This document shows, piece after piece, positions 31,916 through 42,883 of a stretch of 64,000 nt of DNA (its first letter is position 1; each line of letters opens with the position of its first letter). The position numbers and the translations under genes were made by a program. The notes beneath the pieces are model-generated. The model ran no database searches. It had not been told where the DNA came from and was given only the letters and a program-made list of their open reading frames with translations. Source of the stretch: Cafeteria roenbergensis (lineage: Eukaryota > Sar > Bigyra > Bicosoecida > Cafeteriaceae); NCBI GenBank assembly GCA_008330645.1, contig VLTN01000017.1, positions 434,001 to 498,000 on the forward strand, written 5' to 3'.

Positions 31916-32838
31916 ATGGAAGAGTCGCTCCGCAAGCTGCAGCTGGTGAGGCGCTGGACTGCGGCGCGAAGCAGAACGCAGTCGCTCACCGCAGCCGTGG
32001 CAACTGCCCGCGGGCTGTCCGATGTGCAACCGCAGGCCAACAGCCCCGGCGATCCGCTGCCCCCGACCCCCCCCCCCCCCCCCCTCGCGCGCAGGACCAC
32101 GACGCTGCGCGAAATGCCGCTCAAGCCGCTGAGGATGCCCTTGCGGAGGCAGAGTCGCGACTGATGGCGGCAGAAGACTCGTGCCGATCTGGCCTTGCGC
32201 GGGAGGCGGAGCTGGAGCAAGCGCTCCAAGCCGCTGGCCAGCGCTCGTCCGCCGACGCGGCACTGTCTCGCGCGGTGCTGGGCGCCGTGACTGCATGCGC
32301 GCTCCAGCGCGTCATGAGGCAAGGCGAGCGGCTCGTGGCGGCGGTCCAGGCAGCGAGCGCTTGGCCGGCCCCGCCTCCGAGCAGAGTTCACGACGCCGTG
32401 GCGGAGCTGGTGCACAAGGACCTCGCGAGTTGCTATGCGTGAGCAGGGAACACCCGTACGCGATGCGCCCCGCCTGTTCCGCACGCGCTGCAGTTTGCGA
32501 ATTGGCTTGCCAGCGCTGCCATTTGGCCCCGACGCAGCGTAATGCCTCTGGCGACGCAAGCGCTCTGCCGGGCGCTGGCGGTGGCAGCGGGGGGCGAAGG
32601 TCAAGCAATGCCTGGCGGCTCTCTGGGCGATGGGGCGGAGGAGGAGAGCAGCTGGACGGCGCTTGCCACGGCTTGCGTTGCTGCTGCCTCGGGCTGCCTG
32701 CCCAGCGAGGGCGAGTCGCTACTCTCTTTCCTGGCCAGCACGCGCTGGCGGGGTGGGTGGGCCGGCGAAGCCGCGCCTCGCACAGCCGCCAATGTGCTGG
32801 TCCTGCTCTCCGACTGCATGGATGACGAGTGTGCGTGA
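31916..32838 (+). CDS. Small helical/coiled-coil protein of unknown function
   Basis: Three exons (31916-31945, 32095-32438, 32538-32838) join in phase to give 224 residues. I do not recognise it. Exon 1 encodes only MEESLRKLQL. Residues 11-70 form an Ala/Glu-rich coiled coil (AAEDALAEAESRLMAAED). The rest is predicted helical with an amphipathic stretch (AVLGAVTACALQRVMRQGERLV), then SSWTALATACVAAASGCL and a short acidic end. No signal or membrane segment. Intron 1 ends in a run of 18 C directly before the acceptor. Spliced reading frame and consistent GTGAG/CAG sites support a real gene. It is convergent with the Rab gene. Confidence 0.65.
32067..32084 (+). repeat. C18 run acting as pyrimidine tract
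   Basis: Eighteen consecutive cytosines end 10 nt before the CAG acceptor of intron 1 of the small helical gene, in the normal place of the polypyrimidine tract. Confidence 0.85.
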
Positions 32839-33186
32839 ACTGAATGGCCGCGGGAGGCCGGGCGAGCGAACGAAGACACGATGCAGCTAGAATCAAACTC
32901 GTCACGCAGTCTTCGCTCCAGGGAAGGGCCCCAGCCCATCCGACGCACTGGCCTGCCGCAGCGTGCGAAGCAAGCTTGGCTTCCTTGGCAATGGAGCTGC
33001 ACTGCGACAGCGCCCCCATCGGCAAGCCGCGTGCCCCCACTGCCCGGCACGGAGCAGCTTCGTCGCCGCACACGCACGTGACAGGCAGGGACACGGGTGT
33101 GTCTGCGCTGGGCAGCGCTGCCGCAGGAGGCAAATGCCCGAGTCGCAAACCTGCCAGCACCGCCGAGGATGCCGGGCCGCGGCGCT
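32839..33186. other. Convergent 3' gap, 348 bp
   Basis: This lies between the 3' ends of the small helical gene (+) and the Rab gene (-). No gene, repeat or hairpin was recognised. Confidence 0.6.
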
Positions 33187-34280
33187 TCACATCACAGCAC
33201 AGGCACAGCCCTTCTTGGGCTGCGGGGGCGCCGCAAGGTCGATGCCCCCGTCTGCGCCCGCGATGGCCGCCTCGCCCTTCTTGATCGCGAGCTCGCTCAG
33301 GCCAAGAAAGGCGGCCTCCACTCCCGCGCCCGCCTTGGCAGACACCTCGAAGAACGGCAGCCCCATCTCTTCCGCCAGCTCCCTGCCCTCTGCGGTGGAC
33401 ACCTTGCGCGAGGCTTCAGGCAGGTCCGCCTTGTTCCCCACAAGCGCAATGGCCGAGTGCGAGTCGCCGTGCTCCTGCAACTGGTACAGCCACCTGGAGA
33501 TGGAGTCGAAGCTGCTCCGCTCGGACACGTCGTACACCATCAACGCGCCCTGCGCCTTGCGAAAGTACGAGGTCGACAGGGTCCGGAACCGCTCCTGTCC
33601 AGCGGTGTCCCAAACCCGAATGCGGGCTTTCCTGCTTCCAACGTCGAGCATGCGCGTCTTGGAGTCGATCCCTGCGACCGGTGAGGTGCCGGGCAGCGGG
33701 ACCACGCAAGGATGCAATCATCGTGGGGAGCCGGGGCGCGCTCGGGCCGCCTGCTCGCCAGGCTGCCGAAGCTGCGGAATCGGCGGCGCTTGAGCCACGA
33801 CAGCAGTTTTTTTTTTTTTTCCCGCTCGGGGACGCGCGCAGAGGGGCTCACCGATGGTAGTGATGAACGTGTCGTGGAAGGCATCGTCGCAAAACCTGAG
33901 CAAGATGCAAGTCTTTCCGACGCCTGCGAGCAAGGCGGCGCGCAAGGGCCGGCGGAACAGGTCAAGGCAAGCCGGGCACGCTCATTGCAGAACGGATGGG
34001 CAGCCCGCGGAGCGCACAATGCCGTTCGCCTCGCGCCCCAGATACCGCCGAGACATTGCACGAAGCAAGGGCGCGCCATGCGTGCGGACGGCGCTCCCAG
34101 GGACGCCGTCCGCGCGTGCAGGCAGGCTGGGGTGCGGCAACAGGTTTGGGGGCGGCAGCACTCGCCCCCGCAGGTGCTGCGCCCCGGGCAGCCGAGCTGG
34201 CCAGTGTGTCAGCCCTCACCAGAGTCCCCAACAAGCAAGAACTTGAGCTCAATGTCGAAGTCGTCCCCAGCGTCGGCCAT
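33187..34280 (-). CDS. Rab-family small GTPase (Rab8/10/13-like)
   Basis: Three exons (34280-34220, 33923-33852, 33671-33187) join in phase to give 205 residues. Rab GTPases direct vesicle docking; the Rab8/10 group serves Golgi-to-surface and ciliary traffic. Visible motifs are P-loop [14 protein letters not shown], switch [32 protein letters not shown] and SAKAG. The C-terminus is KKGCACAVM, so CAVM can be read as a CaaX box with an extra upstream Cys. Exon 1 stops within the P-loop Gly codon and exon 2 within the TTIG Gly codon, so both introns are phase 1. Intron 2 contains an A14 run on the coding strand. The exact subfamily needs a tree. Divergent with ALKBH8 (217 bp). Confidence 0.9.
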
Positions 34281-34497
34281 GCTGGGCCAGCGCGGCAGCT
34301 GCTGGAGTGGGGAACTGCCGGCCAGAGTTGATGGAGTTAGTCGCCACCGCGGCATATTGCTGCGGAGCGGCTCTGCGGCGCGGCCGTGCGCCGCTCGCAC
34401 GCTGGCCCTCGCCCCTCGCTCTCACGACCGGCGCGCGAACGGCCTTTGCCGAAAGAGCGGAGACAACCGTCGGCAGCCAGTGCCCAAGCGGCTCGCG

Positions 34498-35644
34498 ATG
34501 GCGGACTGCAGCGATTTCCAGTACGCTCCGGAGCGGAAGGAAGCGTCTCGCCACATTCTCGTGCAGTGGCGACTCAAGAAGAAGGGGGCCTCGGTGGAGG
34601 AGCAGCTGGAGCAGGCTCGCTCAATCGTCGAGCGGCTTGCCGGCGCCGAGCTGGAGGACTGGCGGCATGCCTCCCATCTGGTGAGCAAGGCCAAGGCCAA
34701 GAACTTTGTCTTTGCCGCCGGGACGCTGCCCTCTGCGAGCCACGTTGCGGCGTGCGAGGAGGCACTGGCGGGAAACACGAAGGACACCGTCGGCGGGCAG
34801 CGCCTGACGGCTGTGGGGGTGCGCGGCTCAGCACCCGGGTCCGTCCTGAGCTCAGGCGACGCCTCATGCCTCGACCCGATGTCCGAGGCCTGCCGCGCTG
34901 TGCGCGTGCCCGGGATGAGGGTCATCCATGACTTCATCACTGCCGAGGAGGAGGCCGCCCTCATGACGTTCGCTGACGCGGAGGAGGGCGCCCGCTGGGA
35001 CCGGCGGCTGTCGCGCCGGGTGCAGCACTGGGGCGCCGAGTTTGACTACGCGACGCGAGGGGCGGGCAGGGCGCTCGCCCCAGACGAGACGACTGCGGCC
35101 TGTGCTGCTGCTGCTGCAGCTGGTGCTGCTACTGCTGCCGCCGCATCGGCTCCGCTGGCGGAACCAGCAGCTGCCGGAGCCTCGCGCCCGTCAGCCCCCT
35201 TCGCGGCGGCCGTCCCGCCGCCATCAGCCGCGGACAGCGCTGCTGCTGTCCCCGCCAGGCCCAGCGACGCTGCTGCCGCCCCGGCACCGGCACAGACCTG
35301 CGCTGCCGCCAGCCACCCCACCGTGGGCCCCCTGCCAGAGGAGCTGCGGGGAGTGGTTGGCCGTATCGGCGCCGCAGCGGGGGCCCCACCTGGGTCCCCC
35401 GAGGCCCCTAACCAGGTGACGTTCAACGAGTACTTGCCAGGGCAAGGCATCAGCCAGCACATTGACACCAGAGCAGCGTTTGGGGCCGCAATCTGCAGCC
35501 TCTCCCTCGGATCCGACATCGTCATGGCCCTGCAGGCGAGGGCAGAGGACGTCAGCAGGCCCCAGGACAGGGCTCTGCTGGCGGCAGAGCAGCGAGCGCT
35601 GGCGCCCCCCGACGAGGAGCGTGGCACTGGGGACTGTGGAGGCA

Positions 35645-35688
<44 letters not shown>

Positions 35689-37050
35689 GGGCCTCGCGGG
35701 GCACGCGGGGGCGACGAGGAGGCGCGACGCGTTGTGGCGGAGGCCACAGCGCTGGGCGAGGCGGCGGTGGCTGCGCTCCCGCCCATGGAGACGGCGGCTG
35801 GCTCCGGCCTCCAGACGGCGGTTCTGTTGCCTCGGCGGTCGCTGCTGGTGCTGGCGGGGGAGGCGCGCCACGCCTGGCGCCACGGCATCGCTGCGCGCCG
35901 CACAGACGTCGTCGGCGGGGCGACTGTTGCCCGTGAGCGACGCGTGTCTCTCACCGTGCGCAGGGTGCGCGACGCGCCGCTGGCGATGGGCGAGCCCTCC
36001 GCGGCGGACGCGCCCCCGCTCACGCTGCACTCTGCAGCCCTGGCAGCGCCCGCCGCTTGCGAGAAGGCTCCGCACCCGTCTGTGCCTGGCGCTGCTGGGG
36101 CTGCGGCTGGCGCTGCCCGCGACGCGTCCGCGAGCGTGCCAGTGCGGGCTTCGCCTGCGGCGGCCATGCTGAGGGGTGGGCCGGGCGACGGGGCGGCTGC
36201 GCCGGCGGGTGGCGCCGGAACGCCTGACATCGAGCGGCGCTTCGTCCGTGCCTTCTACGATGCAGCTGCGCCCCACTTCGCGGCGACCCGCCACTCGCCG
36301 TGGCCGCGCGTGTCGTCCTTCCTCTCGGCGCTCGCGAGCGGGAGCCTGGTCGCGGACGTGGGGTGCGGGAACGGCAAGTACAGCGTGGCTGCGCCGCCGG
36401 GTGTGCTGCTCGTAGGGTGCGACGCGTGCCAGGGTCTGGTTGAGATTGCGGCGGAGCGGGGCGCGCTTGCTGTGGCCGGGGACGCGGTGCGGTGCCCGTT
36501 CCCCAGCGGGAGGTTTGACGGCGCGCTGTCCATCGCGGTGCTGCATCACCTGAGCACGGAGGAGCGGCGGCGCAGCGCCGTCGCGGAAGTGGCACGGGTG
36601 CTCCGTCCCGGCGGCGCGGCGCTTTTGCAGGCGTGGGCTCGCGCTCAGGCCCCCACGTCGAAGCGCCAGTTCGGGACGGCGGACGAGTTGGTGCCATGGC
36701 GCCTGGCCGGGCGCTTCGCAAGCAAGGCAAGCACTGACGCGGTTGACTCGTGCAGGCGCGGCGGCGTCCCCGCTGTGCCCGAAGGGCCCTCGGCTTCGGC
36801 CCCAAAGGCTGTCGTGCTGGACCGCTATTGTCATTTGTTTGAGGAGGGCGAGGTCGCAGGGCTCGCGCGGGGCTGCGGGCTGGACGTCATTGAGGAGTGG
36901 TGGGAGGCAGGCAACTGGTGCTGCGTTGCGGTGCGCCCCGCCTCTGGGACGGCCCTGCCCGCATGGGCCACGCCGGGTCGCGCCCCCTCGCTGCGCGCCG
37001 AGGCAGCGGGGCAGGGAGTCGATGTCGATGGCCCGCCTGCTCGCCGTTGA
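34498..37050 (+). CDS. ALKBH8: ALKBH8: AlkB dioxygenase fused to tRNA wobble-uridine methyltransferase
   Basis: This intronless gene encodes 850 residues. In animals ALKBH8 methylates and then hydroxylates wobble uridine (mcm5U to mchm5U) in selected tRNAs. The dioxygenase shows VTFNEYLPGQGISQHID with Fe ligands His321 and Asp323, SLSLGSDIVM, and ESR-type turn GEARHAWRHGI with the distal His462. The methyltransferase, from about residue 580, shows RRFVRAFYDAAAPHFAATRH, DVGCGNGKY, VGCDACQGLVEIA, DALSIAVLHHLS-like core (DGALSIAVLHHLS) and YCHLFEEGEV near the end. The human N-terminal RRM is replaced by a short helical segment (WRLKKKGASVEEQLEQARS) that does not look like an RRM. Ala- and Gly-rich insertions split the dioxygenase. 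Earlier in-frame codons are antisense of the Rab gene. Confidence 0.92.
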
Positions 37051-37069
37051 GGCTGCCCTGCCGCGGGTG

Positions 37070-37079
37070 TCGGCAGAGC
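37070..37079. promoter_or_regulatory. TCGGCAGAGC element upstream of YeeE/YedE gene
   Basis: A one-mismatch copy of the recurrent element lies in the 119-bp gap after ALKBH8, 90 bp before the transporter ATG. Regulatory role inferred. Confidence 0.33.
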
Positions 37080-37169
37080 GCTCCTGCTGAGTTGGGCCGC
37101 CTTTGTCGAAACGTCATTGTCACTCACACCTTGCGTCCGCCCCCGCAATCCCGGCCGGCACGCACCAGC

Positions 37170-38880
37170 ATGTCCGGAATCGTAGCAGACTTTTCCCCCC
37201 TCTTTGCGGCCATTGGAGGCGCGATGCTCGGTGAGACGCCTCCGCGCGAGTCCGGACACAGGGACACAGTCCGCGTCAGCTGGTCAGCTGTGGTCGCAGC
37301 AACTTGCCAGCCGCGCCCCCAAGCCTGCGCCCTCGTCCCCTGCAGGCGTCGCGGCGTCGGCAAACATGCTCTTGAATGGCCGCATCACCGGAATCAGCGG
37401 CATCATGAGCGGCGTGGCGTTCACAAACGGCCTCGACACGGCCTGGAAGACGGCGTTTATGGGTGAGCCATTCGATTGCTTGCCGGCAGGTCTCGCGTCC
37501 ACGCGTTTCCCCCCCTGCATGCGCGCCAGGGGGCCGCGCCGCCGTTGCGAGGCCGTCCCCGGCCTGGGCCCTCACGGGAACGGCGCCTTGCGTCACGCAG
37601 CCGCTCTCCGCTGGTCAGCCGGGCAGGCCAAGCCGGTCCGGAGGAAATCAGCTGAACCTGCCCTCAAGTCCCTGCTGACAACTGTTGCGAAGTCTCCAGC
37701 TTTCGTTTCAGGCATCGCCTCTCCAGTCCCCGCCCCGCCCCCGCCAGCGCTCCGCTGTTTCTTTGCCTGGCACGCGTTTCGCGCAGCCGGCATGCTGACG
37801 ATTGCAACGATTTGCGGCTACGTGGCGCCTGAGCTGTTTGGTGTCAAGGGCACCTTCAGCGCTGGAGTCGGCAGCGCAGCCCTGGCTGGCATCCTCGTCG
37901 GCTTCGGCACGTCCATGGGATCGGGATGCACCTCTGGCCACGGCCTCTGTGGCTTGCCGCGCTACTCCAACCGCTCCATCATCGCTGTCTTCACGTTCAT
38001 CGCGACAGGAATGGGGACGGCAAGCCTGGTCGAGGCCGTGCCCGAGATCAACGAGCTCGTGCGCATGGCGCCGCTCAAGGTGTCGTTCCTTCCCGCGGGC
38101 CTCGTCGTGATGTCGGTGCTGCTTGCCATCGAAGTCGTCGCCCGGCTGATCAAGAACGCCCCAAAGCGCGAGGTGCTCTCCGCGACTGTGGCACACGCCC
38201 AGGTCGCAGACGGCCCCGTCAAGGTGGGAGTCGAGGCCACTGAGGACGCCAAGGAGGGCGCCAAGGCGCCGGCTGATTCTGGCTGCGGGTGCAAGGAAGG
38301 CGCCGAGCTCACCACCAAGGACGCCGAGCGTGGGCTCAGCCGGGCTTCCACCGCAGAGTGGGGGTCGACGAACGCCCTGCGGCGTGCTGCCTCCATCTCC
38401 AACCACCACCCAGAGGTTATTGTCAACTCCGCCACGCCCGTCGCCATCATCACGGCTTTTTTCGTCGGCTGCACCTTCGCCGGTGGGCTGCTGCTCTCCG
38501 GCATGGCCGACGCCGCCAAGGTTGTGGGCTTCCTGGCGCCCGGCCGCCGAGAGGGCTGGGACCCGACACTCCTCATCGTGCTGGTCGCGGGCGTCCTCGT
38601 CAATGGCGTGGCCTTCCCTCTCATTTTCCGCCGCGCCGGGCCCGTGTTCGGCCAGACATTCCACCTTCCCACCAGCAAGGACATCTCCCCGCCCCTTGTG
38701 ATCGGCTCCGCGCTCTTTGGAATCGGCTGGGGCATCGCTGGCCTCTGCCCCGGCCCCGCAGTCGTGGTGCTCGGATCGGGATATGAGCACGCAATTTGCT
38801 TTGCGGTGATGATGCTCTCCGGCGCGTATGTGCACCGGTTCTCCAAGGCCTCGGGGATCCTTCCCGCGGCCCTGCATTGA
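37170..38880 (+). CDS. YeeE/YedE-family sulfur (thiosulfate) transporter
   Basis: Three exons (37170-37230, 37346-37462, 37787-38880) give 423 residues. The family imports thiosulfate or related sulfur species in bacteria through paired conserved cysteines. Two homologous halves are visible. The first has GRITGISGIMSG and GFGTSMGSGCTSGHGLCGLP with Cys107. The second has FVGCTFAGGLLLSGMAD and GIGWGIAGLCPGPAVVVLG. About nine or ten membrane segments fit. A hydrophilic cytosolic-type loop of about 100 residues with a GCGCKEG motif joins the halves. Members are mainly bacterial, with scattered eukaryotic copies, so ancient lateral acquisition is plausible; two introns and local base composition show it is now a resident gene. 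Acceptor choice for intron 2 (before GMLTIAT) is my best reading. Confidence 0.88.
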
Positions 38881-39252
38881 TGCCCCGCCTCTGGTCCTAG
38901 AGGTCTGCTGCGCCCTCTTTTCCGCGAGAGTTTGTGTTCCTGCGTTTTGCCCTCCTGGGCTTCTGAATCGGCTTGGTACCGTCCAAAACCGCGCCCGCCA
39001 GCGCACGCGAGAAGCAAGCAGCAAGCGACGAGCCCGGCGAATGCCGCGAGCGCCGGGCACCCCGTGAACTGGCTCCCAGACCGCCCGCCACCTCGTTTCC
39101 GTGCCGATTGCATCAGCACAGGCTGCGCAACGAATGCCCAGCAGTCGATCGTCGAGCCGCGCAGCCGGAGCTCTGCCGGGGCGATTTGCAGGCTCTGCTC
39201 TGCTCGCTGAGGCGGCCTTCGTGCGGGCCACCGGGCGACAGCGCCGGGGGCC
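38881..39252 (+). promoter_or_regulatory. Gap before DDX27 with GCTCTGCCGGG element
   Basis: This 372-bp gap between the transporter stop and the helicase ATG contains no gene. GCTCTGCCGGG at 39170-39180 is the recurrent element in reverse orientation, 72 bp before the ATG. It is followed by the related GGCTCTGCTCTGC at 39191-39203. Confidence 0.4.
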
Positions 39253-42200
39253 ATGTCAGGGTTCATTGACGACCTCGGCCTGGTGCGCACGATCAACTCG
39301 GATGACGAGGTGCGTTGTGGCGGCTTCCGCTCGCTGGCGCCGGGGCGCGCACTTTGAGGTGCACGGACTCGCCACTCGTTGCCCTCCCGCAACAGCGCCC
39401 CTGATGCCCCGCAACACGCGCAACACGCGCCCCGCAGATTTCGGATGACGAGTCGGACGTCGAGCTGGTGGGCGCGCCAGCACCGCAGCCCTCTGCAGGC
39501 GCTGCGGCGCCAGCTGCAGTGGCGCCGCGCAAGTCCGGCGCCAATGGCAGCGCGCGCGGCAGCAGCAGCCGAGGCAAGGCAGCCGAGGCAGCCGAAGAGA
39601 GCTCTGATGAGGAGTCTGAGGGGTCTGATGATGACGACGGTGATGACGACGAGGACGATGGTGGTGATGAGGAGCTGGCTGGCGAGTCGGAAGACAGCGG
39701 CGATGAGGACGAGGTTGCAAGCGGCGACGACGGGGAGGAATCAGAGGAAGAGGAGGAGTCAGACGAGGACGACGAGGACGACGCTGCTGGTGCTGAAGAC
39801 GAGCGCGAGGCTGAGGAGCTGGACATCGCTGGCGAGCTCGCCGCAGCTGCTGGCCCGGCCACTTCGAGCTCTAGCCAGCCCGAGCGCCGCGACGTTGTGA
39901 CGTCGTGGTCGTTCGCCAACGCCCTGGCCGCTGCTGCGGCGGGAGAGAAGCCCACAGACGTCGTGTCCTCGCTGCAGTTCAAGATTGCCCGGCGCGCCCG
40001 GGAGCGCCTCTCGAGGGGCCTGAAGCTGCTCGTGGACGAGGAGAGGGAGAACGCGGCGGAGGCCGCTCGCGCCGTGCAGCAGGCCGAGGCAGAGGCCACC
40101 AGGCCCGGGAAGCGCCCCCGTGCCGAGGACGGCGCCGGCGACGCGGCCAGCTCGGCCAAGCGCGGCCGAGGCGAGTGCGATGGTGCCGCCGGCAGCCGAG
40201 CCACGTCCGAAGCCGTGGCAGCTGCCGAGGCGGCTGCCTCCTACAATGCTGCCGAGGCCGCCGCGGCCCGCGCCCGGGAGGCAGCCGCTATGCGCAGGGC
40301 CGCGGCCGCCGCGCTTCAGGCCGGCGACGCCTCCTCCTTCGAGGAGCTCAAGCTCAGCCGGCCTCTGCTCACCTCCATCAAGCGCCTCACGTGGGCCACC
40401 CCCACCCCCATCCAGGCCCGCGCCATCCCCGTGGCCATGGCGGGCCGCGACGTCCTTGGCTCTGCCGTGACGGGGTCTGGCAAGACTGCAGCCTTCCTTC
40501 TCCCCTGCCTCGAGCGTCTGCTCTTCCGCGACAGGTCGGTGGCAGCCACTCGCGTCCTCATCGTCCTCCCCACGCGCGAGCTCGCCACCCAGTGTCACGA
40601 GGTGGCCCGGCGCCTCGCGGCCGCGTCGGACATTCGCTGCGCGCTGGTGGTGGGGGGGCTCTCCTCCAGCGTGCAGGCGGCAGAGCTCCGCACCCGCCCC
40701 GACGTCGTCATCGGCACCCCGGGCCGCCTCCTCGACCACCTCATCAACTCGCCGTCCGTCGACTGCGACGACGTCGACGTCCTCGTGCTGGACGAGGCCG
40801 ACCGCCTCCTCGACATGGGCTTCACCGACGAGGTGAACGAGATCGTGAAGCTCTGCCCGCCCTCCCGCCAGACCCTGCTCTTCTCCGCCACCATGACCAA
40901 GGACATTGAGGCCCTTGCCAGCCTCTCCCTGCGGCGCCCCGTGGAGGTGAGCGCGGACCCCCTCTTCGACATGGCCCGCACCCTCACGCAGGAGTTCGTC
41001 CGCCTGCGGCCCGGCCGTGAGGACGACCGCGAGCCCATCGTGCTGGCCCTCTGCCTGCGGGGCTTTGGCAACGGGACCATCGTCTTCTGCAAGCGCAAGT
41101 ACGACGCTCACCGCCTGGCTCTGCTGCTCGGCCTCGCGGGCCTCGCCGTGGCGGAGCTCCACGGAAACCTCTCCCAGAAACACCGCCTCGAGGCCCTGGA
41201 GGCCTTCCGGGAGGGCCGGGCGCACATCCTCGTGGCGACGGACGTGGCCGGCCGCGGCCTTGACATCCGCGGCGTCACCACCGTCATCAACTCGGACATG
41301 CCCCGGGACCTGACCACCTATGTGCACCGAGTGGGCCGCACTGCCCGCGCCGGCCGTGAGGGGAGGAGCATCACGCTCGTGGGGGAGCGCTCCCGCGCCG
41401 TGATGCGCGAGGCGGTCAAGCGCGCCCAACGCAACGTCAAGAGCCGCATCATCCCCCCCGCCGTGCTGGAGCGGTACAGGGAGGCGGTGGCTAGCATGGA
41501 GCCCGACGTGAAGGCAATCCTCCTGGACGAGTCCGTGGAGCGAGAGGCACGGGCGGCGGAGACCCAGGCGCAGCGAGCGCAAAACCTCGTCATCCACGCC
41601 GACGACATCTCCGCGCGCCCCGCCCGCCGCTGGGTCATGTCTGAGCGCCAGAAGACCATCATCCGCCGCGCCGAGAAGAACGCCGCCGAGGAGGCCGAGG
41701 CCCAGGGCAAGCTGGGCGGCGCCAACCTCGGCTCGGCCCTCACCGACCCCTCGCTCATGCCAGAGAGCAAGCCCGAGGACGAGGCCCCGCGCCTGTCCGT
41801 GCGGGAGCGCAAGCAGAAGAAGCTCGAGGAGATCAGGGCGGCGCGCGAGGCCGCCAAGCTGGCCAAGGAGAAGAAGATGCACCGGATGACGCGAGCCAAG
41901 CGCCGCCGCGTGGTGGCGCGGGAGGACATGCGCAAGGAGCTGGGGGAGGTCACCAAGGCGTCTATGCGCATCGCCACCAACGACGAGGACGCCGCTGCGG
42001 CGGCCAAGGCGGCCGAGGCGCGGAAGCGGCTCCTCATGGCCTCCTCCGAGGGCCAGCACGCCGGCGCACGCAAGACCAAGCGCGAGGCCCGGCGCGCAGC
42101 GGCAGAGCTCGGCGTCGCCCCCGGCCGCATCGAGAAGGCCGTGTCCAAGGAGGTCACCAAGACCATCGCCTCCGCTAAGAAGAAGAAGGGTGCCGCTGCG

Positions 42201-42548
42201 GTGGAGGCGCGGCAGCGCCTCGCGGGAGCGGGCGGCGACGCGGTGGCGGCAGCGACGCAGCGCTTCCACCGCGCTGCGGACCCCAGCGCCGCCGCAGCCG
42301 GCGCAGCGGCCATGTTCGGCGACGACATGGGCACCGCGCGCCGCCGGGCGGGCCTGACGCCGGGCCGCGGCTCTGCAGTGGACATGGTGAGCAACGCCCT
42401 GGAGCGGCGCCACAAGGCCCCGCACGCGGCCAAGGGCAAGGACGGCGAATCCAAGGCCGAGCCCGAGGACGGCGCGCGCCGCAAGAAGCACGGCTCCAAG
42501 CCCGGCAGCCACGCCTTCAAGTCCAAGACGCGCTACCGCAGGAAGTGA
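39253..42548 (+). CDS. DDX27: DEAD-box RNA helicase DDX27/Drs1 (60S biogenesis)
   Basis: Two exons (39253-39309 and 39438-42548, phase 0) give 1,055 residues. Drs1/DDX27 acts in the nucleolus on pre-60S particles. The N-terminus (MSGFIDDLGLVRTINSDDE) and the acidic, Ser-rich first 120 residues match Drs1. Helicase motifs run in order: Q motif FEELKLSRPLLTSIKRL, TGSGKT (364-369), PTRELA, DEADRLLDMGF (471 onwards), FSATM, IVFCKRK, ATDVAGRGLDI and HRVGRTARAGREG. The Drs1-type extension RIIPPAVLERYREAV follows. The C-terminal 250 residues are basic and Ala-rich, ending KSKTRYRRK. The first donor is GTGCGT rather than GTGAG. The gene is convergent with the CLU-like gene. Confidence 0.93.
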
Positions 42549-42883
42549 GCGGGGACAGCGCCGAGGTCGGCGAGGCGGTGTGTGCGTGCGTGCGTGCGTG
42601 CGTGCGTGCGAAGGGTGGCGGGGAGGAAGGCGGAGGGCTCAGCGGCCTCAATGGGCATGCGCGTGTGCCCGTGGTTCCGAGAGCGGTTCCGAGCGCATTC
42701 GGAGGTGTTGCGCCGCTCAGCCCACAGTGCGAGCGACACAGGCATTCCCTCCGAACACCCACACACACACAACGTGATGCAACCGGCCCATCGCTCAACA
42801 ACGAGGCGCGCAGGCGCGTCAATGGCCTTTGCCCCCCTGCCCACTGGTCCTCCCCCTCCCCTGCGTTCACTGCCCCCGTGGCC
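42549..42883. other. Convergent 3' gap with tetranucleotide repeat
   Basis: This 335-bp gap between the DDX27 and CLU-like 3' ends holds a (GTGC)7 repeat at 42582-42610 and a short AC run near 42762-42770. No gene was seen. Confidence 0.65.

Noticed and set aside
39759-42512. Minus-strand open frame of 917 codons opposite DDX27
   Set aside because: It is antisense of the helicase exon; Leu/Gly/His-rich text without motifs, a known effect of strong C-ending codon use.
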